64,000 nt of DNA from NCBI GenBank assembly GCA_009192285.1, contig WBVU01000016.1:1499101-1563100 (forward strand), read 5' to 3'. Every line of letters begins with the position of its first letter. Position 1 is the stretch's first letter. Below are positions 37,401 to 49,398 of this stretch, in pieces. This DNA is from Morchella semilibera. Its lineage: Eukaryota; Ascomycota; Pezizomycetes; Pezizales; Morchellaceae. The translations under genes were made by a program, and so were the position numbers. The notes under the pieces were generated by a model. It worked only from the letters and a program-made list of their open reading frames with translations, did no database searches and was not told the DNA's origin.

Positions 37401-37849
37401 AGCCTCCATAGTATAGATGCAGCTGCAGGGTGTTTCTTGTGGAATATACATAATAGGCGAAATTAGTCTCTAGTTGTTTCATGAGCACTAGACTAGCTAT
37501 TGATAAACAATAGTAGCAAAATCAAGGAGAAGATTTTCGGGGATAGGGATAATATCTGGACATGATGGTAGCAAACTATGGGAGATGGTGGGGAAATCCC
37601 AACCTAATTCCTGTCTCCGGCACAGGAGATGTACTCGCCTCGGGCCAACCAATGCAATGTGCTTCACTCTGTATCTATGGCGGACTAAACTTGTTGCACC
37701 GCCAGGGTTAGGGGAATAATTCTTGTATGTATAGAAACTCAACTTCAAGTAAGTCTTGAACCTTGACGATGAAACATTCCCCGCGCCCGATTCCCCAGAA
37801 TTTAACACCTTCTCTTCTCAGGCTTATCCTACTATCAAGTAAGAGAAAA
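34431..37849. other. Spacer; possible LTR-like segment near 35.68-35.93 kb
   Basis: No gene is supported. A segment from about 35680 to 35926 begins TGTTG, contains a TATA-like box (TATATAAAGAGGG near 35830), a pyrimidine-rich stretch and an ACACA end. That layout recalls a solo LTR promoter, but I found no second copy and no target duplication. The remainder is AT-rich spacer up to the promoter of the gene at 37850. Confidence 0.35.
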
Positions 37850-39029
37850 ATGTCTAATCGGCCAATACTAAAAGGCGTAGGCCCAAGTGAGGCCGAGATA
37901 CCTCTGGAATCAATTCAGGCAACCCATGACATTTCTGTCTCACACGAGAACCTCACAACAATAACGTCCTACAATCTTCTCGAGAAGAACAGGCGAACAA
38001 TCATTGTTCCTGGTATCTTACCCGTTCTTTGGCTTAAGAAACTGCATACTAATTAAAGCTTTTCTAGGCTCTCCTGCTATACTAACACCTAAGCCTCTAC
38101 CGATGCATGTCCGGCCTGATTCCGGACGATCAATTTCAGACCCCGCCCGCCATGTCTTTCCAAAAGCCCCTTTGGAACCACTCTTCCGCGCACTCTTTAC
38201 CACACGTCCTGATTTCGATGTAAAGGGGATTGATCTAGTTACCGACCGGCGCAATCTACGGGTACTCTTAGGTTTTGTTGGTGGTCGCGGCGACGAATTC
38301 CGTATCGATGTCGAGGTTATCCGCAACACCGTTCTCTTTTCGCGCTGGTCAAAGAGTCCGGTATCTTATATGGATTCATTCGGAGGTTACGGGCACGAGT
38401 TCGAAAAGGCATTAACGCGGTTCCCAAAAAGTTGCAAAGGAAGCATCTCCCACAACCGCGCAATTACATATACACTCGGCGGTGTTAAAATCATCATGCG
38501 GTTTGAGGTGGATGCTTATAAAGAGGGTGCGCTTCCTACATCGACAGGACCTCCACAGGGGGCATACACCGGCCCGTCCAACGCGATAATGGCAAGAGCC
38601 AACGCCGTTCCGACTCCAACCGGGTTCACCGTTGCGGCACGCGGACATCTTGTGGCCCCGGCTAGAATCATAGAGATCAAGACCGGGGGTGTGGGGAAGA
38701 ATTTGAATTTGAAAGCCAAGGTGCAGATGTGGTTTTCTCAAACACCAATCCTTTACGGGGGACGTTATGGGGAGCCTGGAGTATTTGAGTCGGTTTCAGA
38801 GGTCAACATGGTTGAAAATGGAATGTTGGCAGAGTGGGAGAGAAGTAATGCGGAGAGGTTAAGGAAACTAGTGAGGGCTCTGGAGATGATATGTGAAGCA
38901 GTGAAGAAGGTACCGGGAGGCAAATGCGTCATTATCCATATGGGGGGGAGCGGGGTTCTGAGGGTGCACAACGTCACAAATAGAAATAATGGACTGCCTG
39001 CAGATATCCGGGCAAAGTGGGATGTTTAA
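37850..39029 (+). CDS. Conserved fungal protein (often labelled GGPP synthetase; name doubtful)
   Basis: Two exons, 37850-38012 and 38068-39029, joined by a 55-bp GT-AG intron with a CTAAT branch-like site, give 374 residues. Family phrases run in order: TSYNLL, IVPGSPAI, PLEPLFRALF, FDVKGIDLVTDRRNLRVLL, YGHEFEKALT, MRFEVDAYKE, IIEIKTG, MWFSQTPIL, LRKLVRAL and a C-terminal AKWDV. The length is usual for this ascomycete family. Database entries call it geranylgeranyl pyrophosphate synthetase, but the aspartate-rich DDxxD motifs of prenyl synthases are absent. The pair VDAY ... EIKT resembles the acid and ExK residues of PD-(D/E)xK nucleases such as DXO/RAI1; this is my inference. The frame is also open back to an ATG at 37763, but the shorter start matches the family better. 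Confidence 0.85.
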
Positions 39030-42000
39030 TTAGGCTCTATGATGGTAGCAGCTTTCCAAGCATTATGCCTTATCATGTAGGCGAAATTGCTACCATGGTT
39101 TCTATGAATGCATATCTCTTTAGAACAGTATCCGGAGCTTAGTTAGGATAACCCTAACCAACTCTAGCCAGCGAGTGAGGTTTTTCTTCCTGATCTGATC
39201 ATACACGATTCCATTGCACATCTCGTTTTTCATCCCCGACAAATGTTCCACACCAACTGCTGCGTTTTCTGAGAGCCTATTCGGGAGTCTGCACAATATC
39301 GGTAGGGAGTTCAACGTTTCACCCTGGACCCGCAATGCCTGATTCTTTACTTTCAAAAAGATCAATATTCCAAGCGCTCTATCACATAGGAATAAGATTC
39401 CCTATCAATTCAAACACGGAGTGCTACTACCGACCACGAGAACTATAGGTCACTATACATCTATAGATACGCAGACCGTTACGACCACGCTGCAACCAAG
39501 TTAGACCAGTCCCTTCAGTTCCGGATAACACTAAGGTGCATACCACTCTCATGATCTCCCAGTATATTAACACCCTAGCAACAGGCCTTCTACTCCTGTT
39601 CTCATCGTAGTTAGTAGGTAGCTCTATCGGTGATTACTAATGGTAAAACGAAGGTTCCAGATATCTACCGCCGGGTCGAAATAAGAGACTGGAATTAACT
39701 CCATCGCTGAGACACTATGTCATAGAGATGGTAATTGGGGCTCCTACTAGTTTTATGGTACTAGTATGTAGTAAGTCTTCGTATTAGCTGATGTTTCCAT
39801 TCTATCGAATGCTAGGCTCTGGGCTGGCTAATTAAAGGGCCTTAAGGGCTGGCTAATTAAAGGGCCTTAAGGGCTGCCCAAGGGGTACGTTCTACCTGTA
39901 GGCTTAGCTATGAGACGAAAGCATGGAGGTTCACATTCAAGTTAGGTGCTAGGAAACCGGTCTGCATTTATCTTAAGTTCAAGGTTTGATAGGTACCTAT
40001 AGCGCCAGAGGGCGTGTGGGAGAGGCTTTTCATGCCACCTCAAAAAAGCATAGACTAGTTTCCGTGGAGTGGTAACTAGAGTACGTTGAAGAGTTGTCCA
40101 CCTCCATCACCGTCTCCTGATGCTAAGATCGAATCCCTGTGACGGCGGGTCTGCACTACCTCGCACTATTGAAGTTTCAAATTCATCAACCGTCTAGCCC
40201 TGGACTGTTTCAGACCGACATATAGGACTGTAGTGAACTATAGGACCCTAAATGTAGTCAAAGATTTTGGACTGTAGTCAGGACTATGTACCGGGCAGGG
40301 GTTACCTGCGGGGTCTTGATTTTTAGATTTCCAGAGTCCAGTCCAAACAGCCCGTCCAGCCCTCGGACGGACTGTCTTGGCCGGGAAACTGCACTCCATT
40401 GTCCTGCCTTGGATGGACCATCTATCTTGGCTTAGAGCAATTTATCTCGGTTTGGTTAGAATCATCTCATGCTCACCTACTCCGGCCCGCTGCAGCCCAC
40501 AACGTATCTAGGCTTAGCGAGGTGTTAGCGGAGATGCAGTTTCAAACATGTTAAATGCTGCTAAAAAGAGATACATTGATATTAAGTTAGGATTTTCTAG
40601 ATATGCGCTCAGATTTTAAAGTATATATATATAAAGCTCCACGACCGGGTGTATCTAGCTTTCCTAGTCAAGACCCCTCTCGGAATTCATCACTTCAATT
40701 ATCTCGCCCTCTATCAGCCCCCGAGAAAACGAGAAAAAGGTTCGGGCTCTTCCGGGACCTATAGAAGCCGAAGTGAAACAACAAATTACTATCCTCTCCC
40801 ACGGTTTCCTCACAGGGTTAGGGCCGGCTGGAAGTACTGAACGCTGTGTGCAAACCAGCTCATTGCGGGTTCGGACAATAAGAAACGAGACGAAGCGGAA
40901 AATGTTTAAAATATAACGGTGATATATCCGAGACTGCTATGGGTGATCCAAGATAGGAACGAGCCTATCAGCGCCATAGAGATATTAAGTCACCGTCACA
41001 AATACCTACTCAACATGGCACAATTACGGCCCCTATCCCATAAAACATCAACGACACTTCTACCTCAAGCTCGCCACCTCGATCGCTTCAGGGTATTCCC
41101 ATCTTGGATTCATCAATTCCCGCTATCAAATACTACGCCAGACAGTTACCGATACTGTGATCTAGTTGAGGGCGAAGGAGTTACTGATGAAAATATTAGG
41201 AGCGGTAGAGTAGCAGTACATGACCTTTGTCTTCTGGCCGATTTCAATTACAGACAGCCGATAAAGAACCGTCGGGAGGTTTCTGCCGGCAGTAGTGTCT
41301 CTAAAAGCATCTCCTATACAGATTGAATGTTAGGGGCGGTTAGATTATGCTGTTGAGTCGATCAACAGATGTGTATTTTTCTAAATATATACCACGGTTA
41401 ACGAGACGTCCAATATATATGTACCAGCACTGTATTAATGACCTATTTACAGATGAGTTGGTGGTTGTGGGTAATAAGCGGATAGGTACATATATATTTC
41501 GGTTAGCATCATAGATAAGTCGTCTAGGTTATAGTGGCGCAATAGAGGTAATACGAGCACATACTAGATCTCGAACACTTCTTCGGCTTCATTTTGCAAA
41601 GATTACTCTACTCGTGTCAATAGATATTCCAGATAATTTCTATGGTTTGCGTCGTTGTTGGAGCCTTTGAGGGCGACGAGTTTTTTCCCCTTCTCGAACA
41701 AACACCGCAATCCCCATAGCAGTGTTTTCGTTGTACATTGATAAATATGTCCTACGGGCGACGACAGGGTGGAGATTAATTTAGTTTACGCCGAATAAAA
41801 CTTGGGCTTAAACAGAGAGATACAACTCGAGCTGCTTGTTCAGATATTGTGTCATCATCGAGAAAGCAAGACACCGGAACCAGGTGTAATAACAGAGAAA
41901 TGTTGAATTGACGTGGGATGTGAATCACAATGGTTGTATAGCAGAGACTCGGCGGGAGGTGGTTGCCATAGCCCAAGGGCTGCATGCATGCATCATGAAG

Positions 42001-42034
42001 TATCCCTTCGTCTGTCGATTGCTGACCCCCTATA

Positions 42035-42135
42035 GTAGAGGCATTATGTTTGTATAGAGGAACAACTAGATCTATTAGTAAAGCCACACCAGATTTGTTT
42101 TTTCTTGGGGGGGCATCATTTTACTGACAGACGAA
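42035..42135. repeat. Dispersed repeat R1, copy B
   Basis: This matches 10215-10375 in the same orientation: TTTGTATAGA, then TTAGTAAAGCCACACC, a T run, a short G run and CATTTTACTGACAGACG. The G tract is 7 bases here. Confidence 0.6.
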
Positions 42136-42439
42136 GGAATAAAAAATCAATAAATGATAGCTGAGACTCGGTAAACTCGCTAGGATATGGGGACTAGGAC
42201 GTGCTGCCTCGGGGGCCCGACGACTCCATCTATGCCTGGCATAGTGGGGGCCTCCCGCACCTACGTGTAGAACAGGATTTTAGAGTCTAGAGGTGGCCAG
42301 GGGCGTGTATAAAGTATAAATAAAATAAAATGAGCCGGGCTCGGGCTATGCGGGTGATATATGATGATTTTTCATGACCGAATGCAAGGCGAGTGACTGT
42401 TCATGACCGCACTATATTAGGATTTTTTTTTTATTATTA

Positions 42440-42690
42440 CATCATTAATTGTATCCAGCCCTAAGGCTATGACAATATCACACTGCACCGGAACTTCCCT
42501 CACTTCCACCCCCACCTTCAACAAAGGAAAACATAAACAAAATAAGATATACAATCGTCCACATCGCCTGCCAACGAATCCTGCTGCTTCTACTGCTCCC
42601 TGCTCTTCTGTCTCTCATTCCCTCTCCAGATTTCCCCACCCTCGACTGAGTTCCCTTTCCTCCGCCACCTCCTCTACGTCTTTCCCCCTT
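42440..42690 (+). repeat. Dispersed repeat R2, copy A
   Basis: Copy A matches the complement of 52330-52570. Shared blocks include TTGTATCCAGCCC/TTGTATCTAGCCC, ATAACAATACCACAC-like, CTTCAACAAAGGAAAA, ACAATCGT and a TTTCCCCACCCTCGA-like block. The identity of the element is unknown; it has no recognisable protein. Confidence 0.6.
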
Positions 42691-44980
42691 TTCTTCCGCC
42701 ACACCATAATATTAGGACGGTATTGGTTTACTTACAACTCACATATGAATTGAGTCTATAGCTTATGACAAAGGCTCACCTCTTGACTACACTTCGATGC
42801 CGACTACGGTATCGTATACCGTGCAATGGGGTCAGCCGTCACGCCTGTCATGGCCCCAGTACTCTTTACACCTATCTGTCATTGGTACCGCACCCTGCTC
42901 GCTTTATTCTTATGTGGGCCCAGCACCTCCGTTCATTAATATTTTAAGGCGCGTAGATAAATTAGATCGGATTAGCGCTCGGCACCCTCAATTGGGTACA
43001 GCAAAGTGGGGCTACGGAGCGGCGGGCGGGGGTCCATCCTGGTGGCGGTTGCGGTTGCGATTGCAGTGGAACCACCCGTTTCCCATGAACCTCTCGCCGG
43101 TCGAAGGATCCCGTATTAAGATTATTAGCCATGGGAAAGGTCTGTTTTTGTATGTAAAAAGTGGCAAGGTGAGATGGTATTATACCTCCCCACTCAGCAG
43201 CAGCGTGGTCACCAGCCATATATCGGCCACTTAAATGAATGGCTGCCAGCATTTTCGTTGGTTCGGGCTGGGCTCCGGGCGGCCAAGACTGTCCGTTGAA
43301 ATTATCTGGCATATCACCATTACAGCTGTGCGCGCCATATATATATCCTTTAATGACAGACCACTATAGGCAGCCAGAGGGGGGGGGGGGATGGCTGTTG
43401 GGAAACAGCACCCGCGCAGGCCCGCTGTTCGATCACATCCTTACGCCGCAGCATGGAGAGCACCCCCCCTCCACACCCGTGGCTCCGCCCATCTCACCGC
43501 CGATACACATGCTGGATGGCGTGTAGACGGGTTTTCAGGCCGACGTGCGGGATCTGCATGTGATGGGGGTGGTTCTGTGTGGGAGAGACCTCGGGATCCG
43601 CTAGCTGGTTCTCGCGTTCAATCGGGTTGGGAATATGGGAACTGCTCTGACAGACCCATAAGTCACCCTATCCTGCAGAATTCATGGTTCGGGTGTCCTA
43701 TTCAGCATATCGGAATACACCAAATCTAGCGCCCGACCCATAAGAACACTGGCGAGCTCATGCCAACAGAGCCCCTATACCAAGTACCGAGCTTGATCTG
43801 AACCCTTATTAATCATTTAAAATACATTAGTTATACGGCCTGTATCCAATATAAATGCTTTGAATAAATTCAGTATATGAAAGTATATGAAAGATGTGAT
43901 CCGGAATCCAAGTAAGGTATATAGTGGCATATGTACTAGTATAGCACGAGACTAGTGCAGGTATAAAACAAACAGCCAACAATATATCTAATTTGTTCTT
44001 TGGAGAACACTCCTGTATAGAACTCAGTGTCGATCTACCACCTCGTGCCTCTCTCACCATCATTTAAACGGCTCAAGCAGAGCCCATACATAACGGGGGG
44101 TGTCAGGGCGTACAACAAATGCGCGGCATTGGAGGCGGTGGGGGTGGACGGCGGGAGTTGACTTGGTCTTCCGCTTAGCTTAGGAGTTCCGTACCGCTGT
44201 GGAATGGTAGCTAGGTAGGACGATTCATGGGGGTGGGACTTGATTCTAGGGCACCGGAAAATTTAAAAGGCAGGGCTTTGATTCTTGATATGGGAGAAGA
44301 TAAGTAGAAGGTGAGAAAGAGGAAGAATACTTGATACGAGGACCGGAAGGAGCTTGCTTGCTAGGGCAGAAAGAAGACGTTGCGTGAAGAGAAAAGGAAA
44401 GAAACAATCACTGATGCGAACCAATCAGCATGTATATACCGGGAGCCTTCAGTGACAGAAACCCATAGAAGCCAGCAGAGTGAAACAAAGAAAGAACCCA
44501 AGCTTAAGTAACCAAACAGAAGCGCGCCGGAACGAAAGCACGCCGAAACGGCAACACAAGCAAACCTTACTGAACAATCCTATTACATAGCATCCGGGAC
44601 GGCATAGGAACGGCACGCGCTGTGATATTATATGGTCATCTCTGCCCAGCTTGTACTTCATCCCCCAAAATCCTTTTTCTATAGAATATGAGAGTACTTT
44701 CTGACCTGATATCTGGACGAATATAATGAATGTTGAACGGGGGTTGGTACTAAGCTAGTTACTATGTTATAATGATATGTCTCTCGGGGGGGGGGGGGTA
44801 CTGTGAGTATTTGACATGGCCATTATTGCTGGGGAAAGAGCATACCTGACTCATCCGGCTCCCGTTATCCCTTGGACTGATGAGATCGTCAGATTTGTAG
44901 CCTGGACCGTGCACGTACTGGGTTGGGTATATTCACAACCATAGAGCCAATCAAAACCATTAGCTGTCTGCTTAAGCTAA

Positions 44981-45091
44981 TTAGAGACTTTGCCAGCTCT
45001 ATATTTCGATTATCTGATTGGCAGGCTATGGGATCGGCATCAATCAGGTTACCGGAAAATGGAGCTGGCTCCATTTGCGCAAAGTCTCTAA
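44981..45091. mobile_element. MITE, PIF/Harbinger-like, 111 bp
   Basis: The ends are TTAGAGACTTTGC on the left and GCAAAGTCTCTAA on the right. The subterminal sequence GGAGCCAGCTCC and the internal TTCCGGTAACCTG recur in the element at 59128-59230. The ACTTTGCG end also resembles the terminal AGACCCTTTGCGC of the full Harbinger element at 55936-58653. No coding capacity. Confidence 0.7.
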
Positions 45092-46273
45092 TATTTCAAA
45101 GTTTCACCCGTCCAAGGGATAATAGATATATTCTGGATAGCGCGCTCTATTCGGTGTCCCGAGTGGATAGGCGTTCATTTGGGTCGGTCAGATCAGGGGG
45201 GAAAGTCCTGCATCCCAACCCACCGCCCCTCGTCCGCCTGCCGTGCCCGCGCACTTTGGTTGTTTGTTAGGGGAGAGGTTGATTAGTATGTCGGGTTGCT
45301 GCGGGTCGGTTGGCCAGTCGGGGTCCACTCTAGCTCGCCCGGAGAAACCAGGCTGATGCGTGGAAGAGAAAAAGCAAACAAGAACCCCAAAATGCAGGCG
45401 CCAATATCTGTACCCTATGGGTCCAAGACAATTCTCCATACAAATTATCCCTGGCTTTGGCACTTGCATTTTCAGGTTCTTATGGTGGATAGCGATTGCA
45501 TAGAATCTCATAGAACCGATGATTTGATGGCATATGGAACATGATCTCAATGTAATACCACTCTATCTGATCCAAATACTACCTCTAGTTGGCTCATACC
45601 CTGCTGCAGCGCAACGAACTTTCTCGAGCATGATACGTTATCTAGTCTGGGGGGTCTAACCCCATAAACTTTCACTTTCGCCAGGAACCACATCGTTGGT
45701 CGAGAAAATTCGTACCGCCATTACTCGAAAAATCGGCTGCGCATACATATGAGATCAGAATCTCGTGAAGGAATTTTTGCGGTACAGGCTGCTACAGTTG
45801 CATTTTAAACTGGGCCGTGATTCCACATTTTTGCACGGCATGCAATAGCAGTCGTGTTCGGAAATGCTAATGAAAAGACTGAGTATCAGCAGAGGTTTTG
45901 CTATGGGGAGTAGATGTACACAACAATTCAACCAATTCTTTCATTGGCTCTGGGGAGCAAACATTGAAGAGCCTCACCTTGAGCTCGACTCAATGGCCGC
46001 CAGAGCCAATAAGATATTACACCGAACTGGTGTGAACAGCTAGGGTTGACAACGTCGCCCTCCAAGCCTTCTCGCACCATAGATAGGTTAACGGCAAAGG
46101 CCACAGTAGAATGATGTGCCTACAAATTACAAATGGTCCCTCACTGGATCTTATCTTTCTGTGTTCTTATTTCACCACCCTTCCAGCTACCCATCAAGGG
46201 ACCCTGCGGAACCCGGTAAAACATTCCACCTAAAGAAACATCTCAGCCGGCATAAGGGAGATAGGAAGCGAGG

Positions 46274-49200
46274 ATGGGATCACAGGAAACAGGCAAAAAT
46301 CTCGTTTTCCGAGTAACTAATATTCCAAGCACTATGGAAAGAGATGAACTGATGGCCATCATTATTCAAGAGTTCTCGGGGGAAGATGGTAGTTCTCCGG
46401 ACGAATACCACTTATCACTTAATCCTTCGTGCTATGATAGTTGGACACAGACCGCTTTACTCGAGTTTACACCACACGCGCCGTCCAGTTTGGTGAGGCA
46501 GTTACGGGGGGGAAAGAATAAATACTATTTCATTAGTCTTGCCAACGGTTGTAGTTGGGACATCGCTATTGATCAACATTTCTATGCCCTGACGCAGTTG
46601 TATTGTACCTCCGGTCTAGTCAAGGCGGAGTATGTTCCTGGACCCCAAATGGGGGATTAGAAGCTGACCGTCGTCTTGGTATGTTGATAGCATCGTCGTG
46701 GTGTGTGGCCTCAATGGGCACGCGTATGGTTCCTGGGCAGGGAAGGAGGATAATCGTGGACAGAAAAGGATGTGGTTAAGACACTTTCTGAGTGAGGACT
46801 TACCTACTTGTAGGACAATGATATATGGCTATGATTCAAGACTCACGAGCGCTTGCGCAACCCATACATTACAAGGTTATACCGATGGATTTCTGGAAGA
46901 ACTGAGGAAAGCACGGGGGACACTCGAGGTGAGTAATGATGAATGGCTCTATGCTCTGGTTGTTCAAGTACCTTGGCGAACTCTCATAAGTATGGCCTGA
47001 AGAAGAGGAACTCTAGAAGTGTAATTTGAAGCGGGAAAGTGGGGAGATTGTGGCATTTCTAAGTGTTTTGAGGACCGATAATGCGGCAAACCGCTTACCC
47101 GGACACTTCCTGCACGGAAACCCGGTATCTTATGACTCCCATGCATCAGAGAGGTTTCGCCAGGGGGTTCGAGCAACCAGGACATAACACGAAATTACTA
47201 CGAAGTGAAAGCTAACTTGGTATAGGAGAATACAAGGCCAATTGTGCTTATTGGCCATAGTTTCGGGGGGCTCATAATTACGCGGGTGGGTCAACGTACC
47301 TAATTGGATCTATGAAGGGAATGGTGTAGGTGGTAAGGGGCTGACACATGATTGATAGGCCATGGTAACAGCCAAGAAGGATAGCAATAGGGTTGGTGAT
47401 CTCTTGAGAAATACGAAGGCTACGATATTTTATGCAACACCACATCGAGGAATGAAAGTACATGATATATTAGCCATGATCGGGTATGATTCAACACGGA
47501 ATCTACTAGTCGAATCCTTGGAGCCTAAGCCCGAAGCCGACCTGGAAGATTTTAAAAGTTGCATCTATCGGTATGGCGCGAAGGTTGTGAGTTATAAGGA
47601 GACAGAACAGACCAGGGAGCTATCTCAGGTACACCGGTTTCGCCATATTAGCAAGCGAGGATACACCTTATCGAACCAATACTGACATTATATGCCCTTT
47701 AGGGTGAAGACGGAATATGGAAGAGAAAAGGCCCTTATTCCAACCCCGTAGCGAAACACTCTGCAGTTCTTGGTCTAGATGGCGAGGAGGCGCTGGGTAT
47801 AGAAGGGGATCATTCCACTCTCGTCAAATTTCAGCATAAGATGCAACCATCATATACCAGTATTCTTCGTCATCTTGAAGAATACACTGGAGATAATGGT
47901 ACGTATGTGTTGAATGATGAACCACAGACTCTAGCTCGCCTAAAACTAGGGATTATTCTAACATGATTCGACTTCAGGTGGCCAATATATGACCGCATAT
48001 AGTGCCGTAATCAAGGGGACATCTCGTGACTTGGGGAGAGTTCTCCAGAGCACCGATATCGGTATTAATGCGCCATTGAATTGCAAGGGGAGGACGGTGA
48101 CGCTCCTTCACATAGCAGTTGATACCGGCGAGATTTTAAAAGTGCGATTGCTTCTTGAACAGGGCGCAGACATGGAAGCTCAAGACCGATTTGGAGGTAC
48201 GGCACTCGTGGATGCTATTGGAAGCCGTCGTCAAGATATTGTCGAACTCCTTCTACGATATGGCGCGAAAACATCCATTACAGCGTGGGTCCAATCTTTT
48301 TCCATTCATGTCCCACTATTGCACTTTGCTTGTAAATATGGCTGTCTGGAGAGTGTTCAAGCCATTTTAAAATGCGGCGATACCGTCGGTCTTAACTATC
48401 ACGAAATTGAGCGGAAATATACTCCACTTCACCTTGCCGTGTATAATGGCGACGAAAGAATACTACAGATGCTGTTGGAGGAGGGGGCAGATCCCATGGC
48501 GCACGACCACATCTCCGCCACTCCGCTTCATTTTGCCGCGGGGAAGAACGGGAAAACGATGATAGCAAGGTTACTTCTTGGCTATAACGCGGAAATCAAT
48601 GCGGAGGACACCAACGGGCAGACCCCATTGATTTACGCAGTCCGTGCCGCAAATGAGGATGTTATAGATCTTCTGCTGGAGAATGGTGCACGCATTGTGC
48701 CCCCAACGGAAGATTTTAGAGATACCGCCATACACATGGCGTGTAACGGGCCAAATGAGAGGTTGCTACTGAAATTGATGACGGGGAATGAATATCTTCG
48801 CGTGAGGGGTGGCTTTGGACACTACCCTATACAAGCCGCTGCCAGCTGGGCCAGTAAATGGGCGGTGGAATATCTATTAACTATCGGGGCAGACATTGAA
48901 GTGGTAGACAGGAATGAGTCTACACTATTACACCTAGCAGCTCAGAATCAAAACGGGGGAAAAGACCTGGTTGCCTTTCTCCTGTCCTGGGGTGCCGACA
49001 TCAACGCGAAGGATTGTGTGGGGGATACTCCATTGCATAACGCAGCGAGAGCAGCGAACGAAGGGGCAGCTAGACTCCTTATCCAGCATAGCGATAGAGA
49101 TAAGATCGATGAGAGTAATGATAATAGCCATACTGCACTTCATCTTGCGTGTACTGCGGGCTCTGTTGCCATATTCAAGAAACCTCTGAAGAGAGGAGCC

Positions 49201-49398
49201 GATATCACAGAAAGAACCCTCTCCCTCCGCACGCCGTTGCACCTGGCCGCCAAAAGTGGGAGTTTCGAAACGGTAAGGTTTTTGTTAGAGCATGGTGCAG
49301 ACATAAATGCGCGGACTATAGGCTTGTCTCGAGCAATAGATCTGGCACGACGGGAAGGGCATATGAGTTGTGTTCGGCTACTTGAGGGGTGGGTATAG
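46274..49398 (+). CDS. SesB-like hydrolase fused to about 13 ankyrin repeats (copy 3)
   Basis: Six exons, 46274-46629, 46691-46928, 47226-47285, 47359-47628, 47703-47898 and 47978-49398, keep frame and give 846 residues. Residues 10-118 form the shared N-terminal module (VFRVTNIPSTMERDEL to LTQLYCTSGLVKA). Residues 119-385 are the hydrolase: IVVVCGLNGHAYGSWAGKE, GHSFGG with Ser210, FYATPHRG, and His345 in GDHSTLVKF. From about residue 395 to the end there are some 13 ankyrin repeats (TPLHLAVYNGDERIL, TPLHFAAGKNGKTMI and so on). SesB-like hydrolases are effectors of fungal NLR-like proteins; ankyrin repeats usually sense a partner. No NACHT or NB-ARC domain lies between them. Exons 2, 3 and 4 have exactly the lengths of copy 1 (238, 60 and 270 bases). 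Intron 2 is enlarged by an inverted-repeat element. The actual lipid or ester substrate is unknown. Confidence 0.88.
46950..47186. mobile_element. Inverted-repeat element inside intron 2 of the hydrolase-ankyrin gene
   Basis: This 237-bp unit fills most of intron 2 (46929-47225). It matches the element at 52891-53113: TATGCTCTGG start, GATAATGCGGCAAACCGCTTACC in the middle (GATAATGCAGCAAACAGCTTACC in the other), then CCCATGCATCAGAGAGG and CCAGGACATA at the end. The intact splice sites outside it suggest that the insertion is tolerated. The superfamily is unknown. Confidence 0.65.

Larger units (their letters stand above)
39030..46273. other. 7 kb repeat-bearing spacer
   Basis: No convincing gene. 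It holds an exact tandem duplication of about 27 bp (GGCTGGCTAATTAAAGGGCC unit) near 39824-39877, a segment rich in GGACTGTAGT-type direct and inverted repeats (40195-40390), R1 copy B (42035-42135), R2 copy A (42440-42690) and a Harbinger-type MITE (44981-45091). A GC-richer patch at 42780-43740 has overlapping open frames on both strands but no recognisable domain; I leave it unannotated. The last 300 bases are the promoter region of the gene at 46274. Confidence 0.45.

Noticed and set aside
40100-40160. B-box-like GATCGAATCCC suggesting a tRNA
   Set aside because: No acceptor stem, A box or anticodon arm could be folded around it.
40195-40390. GGACTGTAGT-rich segment as a foldback element
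   Set aside because: The inverted matches are short and patchy, so simple direct repeats explain it equally well.
42797-43312. Overlapping plus and minus open frames in a GC-richer patch
   Set aside because: No recognisable domain, no convincing splice partners, and both strands are open equally.
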